Source: Gammaproteobacteria bacterium
GTDB taxonomy: Bacteria > Pseudomonadota > Gammaproteobacteria > Pseudomonadales > Pseudomonadaceae
Reading direction: 5' to 3'
Length of the DNA: 64,000 bases
Assembly: GCA_018816095.1 (NCBI GenBank)
Contig: JAHIWP010000078.1
Location: 1 to 64,000, forward strand
The notes below the pieces were generated by a model. That model made no database searches. It had not been told where the DNA came from and was given only the letters and a program-made list of their open reading frames with translations. Each line of letters opens with the position of its first letter. The first letter of the stretch is position 1. Position numbers and translations under genes: made by a program. Shown piece by piece: positions 17,444 to 25,884 of the stretch.

Positions 17444-17773
17444 GTGAACATCAGCGATATTCCCTTCGGCATCACCGACTGGAGCATGATTGAGCGCAGC
17501 GAGCATGCCGGCGAACGCGGACTGGCCTACTGGCGCACGCAAGTGTTTGGCGCGTTGCGCGTGCGCATGGTCGAGTACAGCGCGGGCTACTTGGCCGATC
17601 ACTGGTGCCATAAAGGGCACATCCTGCTGTGCCTGGAAGGCGAGTTGCACACCGAGTTGGAAGATGGTCGACGCTTTGTGATGACAGCCGGCATGAGCTA
17701 TCAGGTCGCCGACCAGGCCGAAGCCCATCGCTCCTCCACCGCGACGGGCGCGCGCCTATTTATCGTCGACTGA
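17444..17773 (+). CDS. Small DHCW-motif cupin-fold protein
   Basis: 109 residues, single cupin domain. The conserved ADHWCHKGH segment (about 49-57) provides His/Cys/His candidates for metal binding and ELHTELEDGR forms the next strand. This resembles the short Pseudomonas family annotated as DHCW-motif cupin proteins; no enzymatic function is established. Starts at GTG 17444 with AAAGGA 8 nt upstream. It is convergent with the methyltransferase gene, 30 bp between stops, and is probably monocistronic. Confidence 0.8.
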   Translation: MNISDIPFGITDWSMIERSEHAGERGLAYWRTQVFGALRVRMVEYSAGYLADHWCHKGHILLCLEGELHTELEDGRRFVMTAGMSYQVADQAEAHRSSTATGARLFIVD

Positions 17774-17803
17774 CGCCGCGCCTGCTGACATGCCGGATGT
17801 AAC

Positions 17804-18490
17804 TCAGTTGCGCGCAGAACTCAGCAGCAGTAACAGCGACACTGGCTGTTCACTCTCCGGATGCAAGGGTTCCTGCAACCACTGCAGACGCCAGCCCGTC
17901 TCGCTGAATAGCGCCAGCCAGGACTCCAAAGTGCGAAAGAACCAGGGCATCGGCTGGGCAAAGCCCTCACCAAAGCCGGCAAAGGTTTCCACACGCCAAC
18001 CGTCGCGGTAGCCGGCATCATTGCAGGCGCGCCAGGGGTGTAGGGTTTGGATCAATAAACGTCCATCAGCCGCCAGCAAACCATGCAGGGCATTCAAGGT
18101 GGGCGCCAAGGGCTCGTCCAGCAGGGCGAAATTACACACCAGCAGGTCGAACTGCCCCAGCACTGCGGCCTGCTGCTCCAGCTCGGCATAACCGCAAACC
18201 CGGTACTGCGATGCACCAGCCGCTGCCTGTTGCGCCACCGCGATCAAAGGCGCAGACGCATCCACCCCAACAGCCTCGATGCCATGTTCAACCAGCCCAC
18301 GGCACAACCAGCCCTCGCCGCAGCCCAGATCGAGCACACGCTTAGGTGCCATGGCCAGAATCGCCTGAATAATCGCCGCGTCGGTGACCAGTCGGCGGCT
18401 CTCAATGCGTCGCTCACGCACGGCCGCCGTCCAGGCATCGGCATTGGCCTGCCAGCTGAGGTTAAGTTGCTCCCGATGGTCGCGCTGCAT
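17804..18490 (-). CDS. Class I SAM-dependent methyltransferase
   Basis: 228 residues with Rossmann-fold methyltransferase motifs: motif I VLDLGCGEGWL (around residue 55), VGVDASAPLIAVAQ as motif II, FDLLVCNFALLDEP as motif IV and LLIQTLHPW as motif VI. Substrate unknown; the overall pattern fits the Methyltransf_11/25 group acting on small molecules. ATG at 18490 preceded by GAGTGAG is preferred to a GTG one codon upstream. No operon partner. Confidence 0.85.
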   Translation of the reverse strand: MQRDHREQLNLSWQANADAWTAAVRERRIESRRLVTDAAIIQAILAMAPKRVLDLGCGEGWLCRGLVEHGIEAVGVDASAPLIAVAQQAAAGASQYRVCGYAELEQQAAVLGQFDLLVCNFALLDEPLAPTLNALHGLLAADGRLLIQTLHPWRACNDAGYRDGWRVETFAGFGEGFAQPMPWFFRTLESWLALFSETGWRLQWLQEPLHPESEQPVSLLLLLSSARN

Positions 18491-18698
18491 CACTCACTCG
18501 CCGCCTATTAGGTCACCCGCACGATTCTAGCAATCTGCAAGAACTGCGCAGCGCCAGTGGCAATCCTGCGCGTATTGCTGCGCAGGTTTATTGCTGCGGG
18601 TCAGTGAACCACAGCGCCCATACCTAAAAGTCAGCGCAAATGCCGATGCCTAACCTAATGCCCATTGCAGCAACGACTAAACTGCAGACAGTAGCCAG

Positions 18699-18738
18699 CT
18701 GAATAACTTCAGCACTCAAACCCGCTGAAGTTATTCAG
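18699..18738. promoter_or_regulatory. Perfect 15-bp inverted repeat before the penicillin-binding protein gene
   Basis: CTGAATAACTTCAGC at 18699-18713 is repeated exactly in inverted form at 18724-18738 with a 10-nt spacer (centres 25 bp apart). It lies about 40 bp upstream of the start codon. It could be a two-subunit operator or a stable 5'-leader hairpin; no T-tract follows, so it is not a standard terminator. Confidence 0.6.
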
Positions 18739-18775
18739 TACGCCTTCAACTCCCTGAATGACTGCATCAGGCCAA

Positions 18776-21700
18776 ATGAATATGGGCGCACCCTGGAAAC
18801 TCGACATCACCACCCTGCCGGCTGGCGAGCCACCCAGCCCTCGCAAGCGTAGCCGTAAGCTGAAACTGACCGTCTGGTTGCTGCTTATGCTGCTGTGTAT
18901 CGCCGCAGGTCTGCTGCTCGTAGAGGAAGTGCGTACTTCGCGTTTTCAGGCCCAGGAAATCAGTCGCTACGCGCAAACCCTCAGTTACCGGGTGCAACCT
19001 GGCCCCAGCCCAGCGATCATTTATCCCAAAGAAGGCCCGTTCGATAAACGCCAGGGCTACACCTATTTACCCTTGATGCTGGAGCGTCTTGGCCAACGCG
19101 ACTTTATCGTGCAGCAGCAGGCGCAGTTCTCCCCCGCCCTGCTCGACTATGCCCAGCGGGGTCTGTTCGTGCCCTATCCGGAAAAAATCCAGAGCGGCCT
19201 GCAGATCAATGACTGCAGCGGCACACCGTTCTATGCATTCCGTTATCCGCAGCAGCGCTACCCAAGTTTCAGCGCCATCCCGGCACTGGTGGCTAACAGC
19301 CTGCTATTTATCGAAAACCGCAAACTACTCGACCCCAAGCAGCCCTTGGCCAATCCGGCGGTGGACTGGCCGCGGTTTGTCATGGCCGCCGCCTCCCAGG
19401 TCGGCAAGCTGCTGGATATGCAGGATCAATCGGCGGGCGGCAGTACCCTGGCGACCCAGCTGGAGAAGTACCGCCACTCCCCGGACGGCCTGACCGCGTC
19501 GGCCACGGAAAAACTCCGGCAAATGCTTTCTGCCAGCGTGCGCGCCTACCAGAGCGGCCCGCAGACGCTGGCCGCGCGGGAAAATATTGTGCGCGACTAC
19601 CTCAACAGTGTGCCGCTCGCCGCCGCTCCAGGCCACGGCGAGGTGCACGGGTTGGCCGATGGCCTGCGCATCTGGTTCGGCGCGGACTTTGCGCGGGTTA
19701 ACCTGTTGCTTGATCCAGCACGCTCAGCGGATGCCAGCCTGGCCGAGCGCGGCCTGGCCTTGCGTCAGGTACTGGCCTTGATGATTGCCCAGCGCCGCCC
19801 ATCTTATTACCTGGCGCAGGGCCGCAAGGATCTGGGCGAACTGACCGACAGCCATATCCGGTTGCTCGCCGGTGGCGGCCTGATCGACGCTGCACTGCGC
19901 GATGCAGCCCTGCGCCAACCCCTGACTTATCGCGACTGGGCCCTGGAACCCAACCTGCAGCCGGTGGACGGCAACAAGGGCATCAGCGTCGCACGTTCAC
20001 GCCTGTCGGCCATGCTCAACACGCCGCTGTATGACCTGGACCGCCTCGACCTGAGTGTCACCAGCACCCTCAATAACCCGCTGCAACAAGCTGCCAGCCA
20101 CTACCTGCAGCAACTGGCTGACCCGCTGTTTGCCGGGGAAATCGGCCTGTTCGGCGAGCGCCTACTCTCGCCAGAAAAAACCGCCGATGTGCGCTACAGC
20201 TTTACCCTACTCGAACGCACCTACAACGGCAGTGTGGTGCGCGTGCAGACCGACAGCACCGATCAGCCATTCGACATCAACGAAGGCAGCAAGCTGGAGC
20301 TCGGTTCTACCGCCAAACTCAGGGTGCTGGCCACTTACCTGGAAATCATCGCCGAACTGCACCAGCGTCACGCGGGGCAGAGCGCCAGCGAACTACGCGC
20401 AGTCAACGCCCAGGACAACCTGACCCGCTGGGCCATCGCTTACCTGCTAAGTACCCCCAACGCCAGCCTGCCCGCCATGCTCGATGCCGCGCTGGAACGT
20501 AAATACTCCGCCAGCCCCCACGAACGTTTTTTCACTGGCGGCGGTGTCCACACCTTCACAAATTTCCGCCGTGAAGATAACGCACGCATCGCCAGCATGC
20601 GCCAAGCCCTGCGTGAGTCGCTCAACCTGCCATTTATCCGTTTGATGCGCGACGTGGTGCGTTACACCACTTACCAGGGCCCGCACAACAGCGCCGAATT
20701 GCTCAAAGACGACAAGGACCCGCGTCGCCAGGCCTATCTACAAGACTTCGCCGACCGCGAGGGTCGCACCTTTCTGCTGCGGTTCTGGCGTAAGTATCAG
20801 GGGCAACCTGAACAACTGCGCCTGGAAACCTTCCTCAATGGTCTGCGTCACACCTCGGCGCGGCTCGCGGCCGTGCACCGCTATCTGATGCCGCACGCAG
20901 ACGAAGCCACTTTCGCCGCCTTCCTGAGCCACAACCTACCCAAGGAAAAACTCACTAATACGCGCATCAGCGAACTGTACAAGCGTTACGGACCAGGCGC
21001 TTACAGCCTGCCAGACCAGGGCTATATCGCCCGCGTTCACCCCCTTGAGCTGTGGCTACTGGGCTACCTGATCGAACAACCGCAAGCCACCTTTAACGAG
21101 GCCGTGGCGGCAAGCCGCGATGAGCGTCAAGAAGTCTACGGCTGGCTGTTCCGCAGCCGCCACAAAAGTGCCCGCGACAGCCGCATTCGCATCATGCTTG
21201 AGGTGGAGGCATTTCTGGATATTCATCGGCGCTGGCAAAACCTAGGCTACCCCTTTGCCCATCTGGTGCCATCACTGGCCACCGCCATCGGCAGCTCCGG
21301 TGACCGCCCTGCAGCGCTGGCCGAACTGGTCGGGATTATCCAGAACGACGGCATCCGCCAGCCTACCGCGCGCATCGACAGCCTGCATTTCGCGGCCGAT
21401 ACGCCTTATGACACGTTGCTGGTGCGCAACCACAACGCAGGCAAGCGGGTCATGGCCTCGGAAGTCGCAGCGGCATTACGCAGCGCACTCGCCGACGTGG
21501 TCGAAGCCGGTACCGCACGTCGTCTGCTCGGCAGCTTTACTCAAGCGGACGGCCAATCACTCAAGGTCGGCGGCAAAACGGGAACCGGTGATAACCGTAT
21601 CGAAACCGTCGGCGCCGGCGGGCGTGTGCTCAGCTCACGGGCGATCAATCGCACGGCCACTTTTGTCTTCTATCTGGGCCCACGTCACTACGGCACCCTC

Positions 21701-21865
21701 ACCGCATTCGTCCCCGGGCGCGCGGCGGAAAACTTCCGCTTTACCTCCGCGTTGCCGGTGCAGGTTCTCAAAGGTATGGCGCCGATATTAATGCCTTACC
21801 TTGAATCGGGCGCCTACAGCCAATGCCTAGCGCCCATACCTGCAACCAAGGCCAGCACCTTGTAA
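18776..21865 (+). CDS. Large bifunctional-type penicillin-binding protein (transglycosylase/transpeptidase)
   Basis: About 1029 residues, longer than typical class A PBPs (750-850). A cytosolic N-terminus precedes one membrane helix (roughly residues 32-52). A glycosyltransferase-51-like domain follows, with FIENRKLLD in the position of the usual EDxxF catalytic motif (Glu near 180) and GGSTLATQ. The penicillin-binding domain has all three motifs: STAK (Ser near 511), SLN (near 615) and KTGTG (Lys near 934), with a long insertion between the last two. Periplasmic peptidoglycan synthesis is likely. Start is ambiguous: 18776 has CAGG upstream, while 18758 and 18782 are also possible. The altered glycosyltransferase motif might reduce that activity. 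Confidence 0.85.
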   Translation: MNMGAPWKLDITTLPAGEPPSPRKRSRKLKLTVWLLLMLLCIAAGLLLVEEVRTSRFQAQEISRYAQTLSYRVQPGPSPAIIYPKEGPFDKRQGYTYLPLMLERLGQRDFIVQQQAQFSPALLDYAQRGLFVPYPEKIQSGLQINDCSGTPFYAFRYPQQRYPSFSAIPALVANSLLFIENRKLLDPKQPLANPAVDWPRFVMAAASQVGKLLDMQDQSAGGSTLATQLEKYRHSPDGLTASATEKLRQMLSASVRAYQSGPQTLAARENIVRDYLNSVPLAAAPGHGEVHGLADGLRIWFGADFARVNLLLDPARSADASLAERGLALRQVLALMIAQRRPSYYLAQGRKDLGELTDSHIRLLAGGGLIDAALRDAALRQPLTYRDWALEPNLQPVDGNKGISVARSRLSAMLNTPLYDLDRLDLSVTSTLNNPLQQAASHYLQQLADPLFAGEIGLFGERLLSPEKTADVRYSFTLLERTYNGSVVRVQTDSTDQPFDINEGSKLELGSTAKLRVLATYLEIIAELHQRHAGQSASELRAVNAQDNLTRWAIAYLLSTPNASLPAMLDAALERKYSASPHERFFTGGGVHTFTNFRREDNARIASMRQALRESLNLPFIRLMRDVVRYTTYQGPHNSAELLKDDKDPRRQAYLQDFADREGRTFLLRFWRKYQGQPEQLRLETFLNGLRHTSARLAAVHRYLMPHADEATFAAFLSHNLPKEKLTNTRISELYKRYGPGAYSLPDQGYIARVHPLELWLLGYLIEQPQATFNEAVAASRDERQEVYGWLFRSRHKSARDSRIRIMLEVEAFLDIHRRWQNLGYPFAHLVPSLATAIGSSGDRPAALAELVGIIQNDGIRQPTARIDSLHFAADTPYDTLLVRNHNAGKRVMASEVAAALRSALADVVEAGTARRLLGSFTQADGQSLKVGGKTGTGDNRIETVGAGGRVLSSRAINRTATFVFYLGPRHYGTLTAFVPGRAAENFRFTSALPVQVLKGMAPILMPYLESGAYSQCLAPIPATKASTL

Positions 21866-22070
21866 TAACGATCTGCTGCGCGTCGGCCCACCTGCGTTAA
21901 AAACAGACTCAGCAAGCCGCTTGCGGCTAACGCGCTTTAGCGCGACCCGAAGGGCGAGCGAAGCGAGTAATGCTCATGTACAAAAATTCACTCCGCTTCC
22001 TCGCCTGCTTTCGCCTTGCAGGTCTCTAGCTCGCTAGAGCTTGAGCGAAACCTGAGAGTACATATCTGAA
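21866..22070. repeat. Structured intergenic repeat-like region
   Basis: About 200 bp without a gene. It begins with the 16-base string also found at 5922 and contains several nested inverted repeats: AAGCCGCTTGCGGCT, CGCGCTTTAGCGCG, and a longer imperfect pair with GCGAGCGAAGCGAG and CTCCGCTTCCTCGC. The composition looks like a Pseudomonas extragenic repeat; I recall similar blocks in other genomes of the genus but cannot verify copy number. Confidence 0.5.
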
Positions 22071-22072
22071 TA

Positions 22073-22101
22073 AAAACGGGAGGCCAATGGCCTCCCGTTT
22101 T
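22073..22101. terminator. Bidirectional intrinsic terminator after cheR
   Basis: AAAACGGGAGGCC, loop AAT, GGCCTCCCGTTTT: a 13-bp perfect stem with T-runs in both directions. It ends the leftward cheV-cheR transcript, 18 bp past the cheR stop, and would also block read-through from the penicillin-binding protein gene. Confidence 0.93.
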
Positions 22102-22119
22102 GCTGAATCCTGCTGACGA

Positions 22120-22947
22120 TTATTTCGCCTGGTAAATGATCCCAGGGCTGCATTGCACCATCTGATAGTGGCTCGGTAGACCATTGAGCGCTTCAGAGGC
22201 GCCGAGGAACAAATAACCACCGGGCTTCAACATCGCATGAATGCGGGTAAGGATGTCTTTCTTCACCTCAGCCGAAAAGTAGATCAATACGTTACGGCAG
22301 AACACCACATCGAATTTCCCCAGGCTGGCGTAGCTGTCCAACAGGTTAAGCGCACGAAACTCAATGCGACTGCGAATGGCCGGTTTGACCACCCAGCGCC
22401 CCGGCCCTTTAGGGTCGAAATAACGCTGCAGACGCTCCTGGGAGAGACCGCGCCCCATCGCCAGGCTGTCGTATTCGCCAGACTTACAGTTAATCAACAT
22501 TGTCGGCGAAAGGTCGGTGGCAACAATCTGCACGCCCCCCTTGAGTTGACCGATATTGGTCTTCTCAAATTCGTCGATGGTCATCGACAGCGAGTATGGT
22601 TCCTGACCGGAAGAGCAAGCTGCCGACCAGATACGCAGACGCTGACCCGGGCTGGCCTTGATCATCTCCGGCAGTACGCGCTTCTTCAGCACCTCGAAGG
22701 GGTATGTATCGCGAAACCAGAGGGTTTCGTTGGTGGTCATGGCATCAACCACTTGCTCACGCAAACCGCTGCGCGGCTGGCTCTGCATGCGCTGCACCAG
22801 CTCACCCAGGGTCTTGATGTTGTTCTGTTCCATCAACTTGTTAAGCCGACTGGAAACCAGATACTGCTTATTAGTACCCAGCAGAATGCCGCAGGCTTTT
22901 TCCAAGAACGTCCGGAACTGCTCGAAATCCAAATTACCTGTAGACAC
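22120..22947 (-). CDS. cheR: Chemotaxis methyltransferase CheR
   Basis: Methylates glutamates of chemoreceptors with SAM in the cytosol during adaptation. 275 residues: an N-terminal CheR helical domain (about 1-75), then the catalytic Rossmann domain with WSAACSSGQEPYSLSM around residue 105, VATDLSPTML and VVFCRNVLIYFSAE. The start is GTG at 22947 with GAGG upstream; homologous length agrees. Follows cheV by 44 bp on the same strand. This cheV-cheR pair beside flgA is the usual Pseudomonas flagellar-associated copy and is known there to be sigma-28 dependent. Confidence 0.95.
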   Translation of the reverse strand: MSTGNLDFEQFRTFLEKACGILLGTNKQYLVSSRLNKLMEQNNIKTLGELVQRMQSQPRSGLREQVVDAMTTNETLWFRDTYPFEVLKKRVLPEMIKASPGQRLRIWSAACSSGQEPYSLSMTIDEFEKTNIGQLKGGVQIVATDLSPTMLINCKSGEYDSLAMGRGLSQERLQRYFDPKGPGRWVVKPAIRSRIEFRALNLLDSYASLGKFDVVFCRNVLIYFSAEVKKDILTRIHAMLKPGGYLFLGASEALNGLPSHYQMVQCSPGIIYQAK

Positions 22948-22991
22948 TCAAGAGGCCTCGACGAACATATATTTAACTGAGGGCCTGGCCC

Positions 22992-23924
22992 TCAGTCCCC
23001 TGCCGCAATATTGATGCGGTCAGCTACCCGTGCTGCCAAGTCATCCGGGCGAAATTTTGCGAGGAAATCATCCGCGCCCACCTTCTTCACCATAGCTTGG
23101 TTAAACACACCCGATAACGAAGTATGCAGGATGATGTGCAGCTTTTGCATACGCGGATCAGCGCGGATCTCCGCCGTCAGCGTGTAGCCATCCATTTCCG
23201 GCATCTCGATGTCGGAAATCAGCATCAAAAACTCCTCTGCAGGATTTTTGCCTTCTTCCACCATCGCCTTCAGATATTCCAACGCCTGACGACCGTCATT
23301 CAGCGCTACAACCTCAACGCCCACGGTTTCCAGACAACGGGTTACCTGCTTGCGCGCCACCGATGAGTCGTCGCAGGTCAGCACGCGCTTGGTCACCGCA
23401 CGCGCCTGTGTCTGAGCGTCCAAAACACCTTCGGAGATGACTTCTGATGTTGGCGCTACCTCGGCGAGAATTTTCTCGACGTCGATAATTTCAACCATCT
23501 TGTCGTCCAGATGGGTAACGGCCGTCAGGTAGTGATCGCGCCCGGTGCCCTTGGGTGGCGGATGAATCGACTCCCAGTTCATGTTGACGATGCGCTCAAC
23601 CGAATGAACCAAAAAGCCCTGAACCTTGGTGTTGTATTCCGTGATGATGACAAAGCTGTTGTCGATATTGGCCAGCGGCGCACTGCCGGTCGCCATGGAC
23701 AAATCAAGAATTGGAATAGTGCCGCCCCGGATGCTGGCTACACCACGAACAACGGGGCTCGATCTCGGCATGATGGTGAGTTTGGGGCACTGCAGCACCT
23801 CCTTCACCTTGAACACGTTTATCCCATATAACTGGTTGCCGTTTAGACGGAACAGCAACAACTCCAAGCGATTCTGCCCAACCAACTGAGTTCGCTGGTT
23901 AACCGAATCCATCACACCGGCCAT
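22992..23924 (-). CDS. cheV: Chemotaxis coupling protein CheV
   Basis: 310 residues: an N-terminal CheW domain (about 15-155, FRLNGNQLYGINVFKVKEVL) fused to a C-terminal receiver domain (about 180-305). The receiver retains the acidic pair in LTCDDSS, the phosphoacceptor Asp in LISDIEMPEMDGY, the HTSLSG Thr/Ser region and the KVGADDFLAKF lysine region. Couples receptors to CheA and acts as a phosphate sink. The start is ATG 23924, with AAAGAGGAG 7 nt upstream; open frame upstream of this crosses the flgA promoter and is not coding. No convincing sigma-28 promoter could be located by eye. Confidence 0.94.
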   Translation of the reverse strand: MAGVMDSVNQRTQLVGQNRLELLLFRLNGNQLYGINVFKVKEVLQCPKLTIMPRSSPVVRGVASIRGGTIPILDLSMATGSAPLANIDNSFVIITEYNTKVQGFLVHSVERIVNMNWESIHPPPKGTGRDHYLTAVTHLDDKMVEIIDVEKILAEVAPTSEVISEGVLDAQTQARAVTKRVLTCDDSSVARKQVTRCLETVGVEVVALNDGRQALEYLKAMVEEGKNPAEEFLMLISDIEMPEMDGYTLTAEIRADPRMQKLHIILHTSLSGVFNQAMVKKVGADDFLAKFRPDDLAARVADRINIAAGD

Positions 23925-23970
23925 ACCCAAACTCCTCTTTGAGTAACAATTTGCTGTCAGCGTAGCAGGC

Positions 23971-23986
23971 GGCACGCGCCTTGCTA
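23971..23986 (+). promoter_or_regulatory. Sigma-54 (RpoN) promoter of flgA
   Basis: GGCACG-CGCC-TTGCTA matches the sigma-54 consensus TGGCACG-N4-TTGCW except for its first base, with invariant GG and GC correctly 10 nt apart. flgA is known in P. aeruginosa as an RpoN/FleQ-class gene. The predicted start point (12 nt past the GC) is about 23996, one base before the flgA ATG. Confidence 0.85.
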
Positions 23987-23996
23987 CCCAACCCAT

Positions 23997-24755
23997 ATGA
24001 ACATTCAAACGACAACTAACCGACGCCCATTGCCAAAGCACCGTCACTGGCTGGCAGTTGTACCCGCTTTGCTGGTACTCGGCTATAGCGCATTGGCCGC
24101 GGCCAGCGCCACGCTACCTGAACAACTTATCGGCGCTGGCGAAGCGTTTCTTGAGCAAGCGGTGAGTGATTATTTAAAACGTGGCAACATTGCCGGCCGC
24201 CATGAGATTCAAATTAACCGGCTCGACCCCCGCTTGCGCCTCCCACTGTGCGCACAGCCGTTGACCACCACACTGGAAAGCCCTGCCGAACCGATTGGCC
24301 GGGTGACGCTACGCGTGCGCTGCGACAGTGATGCGCCATGGATGGTATTTGTCCCCGGGCAAGTACGCCTATACCGCGAAGTGGTGATTGTTAATCGCCC
24401 GCTGAAACGCGACAGTTTGCTGACTGATACCGATATTGTGCTGGGCGAGCGGGATGTCGGCCTGCTGAATCAGGGTTATCTCACCGCACTTGAGCAGGCT
24501 ATCGGCAAGAAATTGACGCGCCCAGTGCTGCCGGACCAAGTACTGGCACCGATTCATGTACAAATTGCCGAGGCCATACGCAAAGGGGACCAGGTGATTA
24601 TCAGCGCTCGCAGCGCTGGCATCAGCGTGCGTATGCCCGGTGAAGCCTTGTCGGACGGCACAGTCGGTCGGCAGATTCGGGTGCGTAACCAACGCTCTAA
24701 TCGTGTGATCAGGGCCCGTGTAGTGGGGCCTGGACAGGTTGAGGTGGCCATGTAG
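23997..24755 (+). CDS. flgA: Flagellar P-ring assembly chaperone FlgA
   Basis: 252 residues, periplasmic after removal of a signal peptide whose hydrophobic core is at about 21-35 (cleavage near ASA, 38). The C-terminal SAF/ChapFlgA domain is clear: REVVIVNRPLKRDSLLTDTD, the KKLTRPVLPDQVL strand, and the final IRVRNQRSNRVIRARVVGPG motif. Helps assemble the FlgI P-ring. Divergent from cheV. The ATG at 23997 has no ribosome site and lies at the predicted sigma-54 start point, so either the mRNA is leaderless or translation begins at the in-frame TTG at 24030, which would still retain the signal peptide. Confidence 0.93.
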   Translation: MNIQTTTNRRPLPKHRHWLAVVPALLVLGYSALAAASATLPEQLIGAGEAFLEQAVSDYLKRGNIAGRHEIQINRLDPRLRLPLCAQPLTTTLESPAEPIGRVTLRVRCDSDAPWMVFVPGQVRLYREVVIVNRPLKRDSLLTDTDIVLGERDVGLLNQGYLTALEQAIGKKLTRPVLPDQVLAPIHVQIAEAIRKGDQVIISARSAGISVRMPGEALSDGTVGRQIRVRNQRSNRVIRARVVGPGQVEVAM

Positions 24756-24845
24756 GCATGGCTGCTTGTTTTAGCTTTGTGTGCACAGTGAGCTGACGAT
24801 TATCCGCACTGTGTTTAGACTGTTAGCTGACGCACACTTTTGCCC

Positions 24846-24872
24846 TAAAGTTTTCCCAGGCAATGCCGACAA
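24846..24872 (+). promoter_or_regulatory. Sigma-28 (FliA) promoter of flgMN
   Basis: TAAAGTTT, 11-nt spacer, GCCGACAA: one base from the canonical TAAAGTTT-N11-GCCGATAA. It lies 39 bp before flgM, a gene known to belong to the FliA regulon in Pseudomonas, giving the usual autoregulatory loop of the anti-sigma factor. Confidence 0.92.
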
Positions 24873-24910
24873 CCAGGCAAGCGTCCACATACTGTTCGAG
24901 GTTTTGCATC

Positions 24911-25252
24911 ATGGTCATTGATATCAACCGGCTCAACAATGCCGCAACGCCAGCCAATTCAGGGCGGGCGGGCAGTGCACAAGCAGGCGGCCAGAACCAA
25001 GCCATCGGCACTAAACAACCTGGCAACGCAGCCAGCACCGAACAAGCGAAACCCGCTGACAAGAGCGGTGAGTCCGTCCAGCTGAGCCGCGAGGCCCAGC
25101 AGCTGCAACAGGTCAGCGAAAAGCTGCGCGATCAGCCTAGCGTCGATAACGAACGCGTCGCCAAATTGAAACAGGCGATTGAAGACGGCAGCTACCAGAT
25201 CGATAACCAGCGCGTCGCCAGTAAACTGCTTAATTTCGAATCCCAGCGTTAG
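24911..25252 (+). CDS. flgM: Anti-sigma-28 factor FlgM
   Basis: 113 residues. The Ala/Gly/Gln-rich disordered N-terminal half precedes the conserved sigma-28-binding segment [17 protein letters not shown] and the C-terminal helix with [16 protein letters not shown] and VASKLLNFE. Binds FliA until the hook is complete and is then exported through the flagellar secretion channel. ATG 24911 with CGAGG upstream; upstream open frame is not coding because it crosses the sigma-28 promoter. Followed by flgN 85 bp later with a structured spacer. Confidence 0.95.
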   Translation: MVIDINRLNNAATPANSGRAGSAQAGGQNQAIGTKQPGNAASTEQAKPADKSGESVQLSREAQQLQQVSEKLRDQPSVDNERVAKLKQAIEDGSYQIDNQRVASKLLNFESQR

Positions 25253-25267
25253 TCTCCGGGCTATGCT

Positions 25268-25325
25268 GGGGTAATTGGTCGCCCAATAGGCACTTCATGC
25301 TACGCACTGAAGCGTCTATTACCCC
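25268..25325 (+). promoter_or_regulatory. Structured flgM-flgN intercistronic segment
   Basis: GGGGTAAT (25268-25275) can pair with ATTACCCC (25318-25325). Inside, AATAGGCACTTCA (25285-25297) can pair with TGAAGCGTCTATT (25308-25320) at 11 of 13 positions; the stems compete for three bases. The 3' arm ends immediately before the flgN ribosome site GAAGAG, so folding could influence flgN translation. Confidence 0.45.
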
Positions 25326-25337
25326 GAAGAGCCCGCA

Positions 25338-25805
25338 ATGCAAGACACCAACCTGCTTGAACTGTTCACCACTGATATCGGCACCGCCGAGCAGTTGCTT
25401 GAATTAATCGACACTGAATTCCAAGCACTCAGCGATCGTGACCTCCCCCGCCTGCAGAGCATACTGACCGACAAGCTACCGCTGCTGACGCTGCTCGACC
25501 AGCACGGCAAGGAACGCAGCCAACTGCTCGTCAGCCTCAACCTCAGCCCTGACCGTGAAGGTTTACAGGCACTTGCCGCGCAATCCAGTCATGGCGAACT
25601 GCTGCTGGAGCGCGGCGATCAGCTTAGCGCCCTATTCGAACGCTGCCAGACCGCCAACCTGCGTAATGGTCGACTGATTCGCTCCAGCCAGGCCTCGGCC
25701 AACAGCATGCTTGGTATTCTGCGCGGCAACGAAACACCCAGCCTCTATGACAGCCGTGGCGGTGCCGCTAGAACCGGCCAGCAACGCCCACTCAGCCAGG
25801 CCTAA
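25338..25805 (+). CDS. flgN: Flagellar export chaperone FlgN
   Basis: 155 residues, mostly amphipathic helix as expected for FlgN: FTTDIGTAEQLLELIDTEFQAL at the N-terminus and the C-terminal RNGRLIRSSQASANSMLGIL segment typical of the family. It is a cytosolic chaperone for hook-junction proteins FlgK and FlgL. Its place after flgM under the same sigma-28 promoter supports the identification despite low sequence conservation of the family. ATG 25338 with GAAGAG upstream. Confidence 0.92.
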   Translation: MQDTNLLELFTTDIGTAEQLLELIDTEFQALSDRDLPRLQSILTDKLPLLTLLDQHGKERSQLLVSLNLSPDREGLQALAAQSSHGELLLERGDQLSALFERCQTANLRNGRLIRSSQASANSMLGILRGNETPSLYDSRGGAARTGQQRPLSQA

Positions 25806-25884
25806 ACCATAAAAGGCATAAGAGACTTACTGTCATATAGCCAGTATTCTAGCGCCACAGCATTTGCCCGGAGAGTTACGGACC

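Noticed and set aside
23925..24060. Sigma-28 promoter for cheV
   Set aside because: I looked for TAAA-N15-GCCGATAA variants on the minus strand and found only poor matches, so none is annotated despite the expected regulation.
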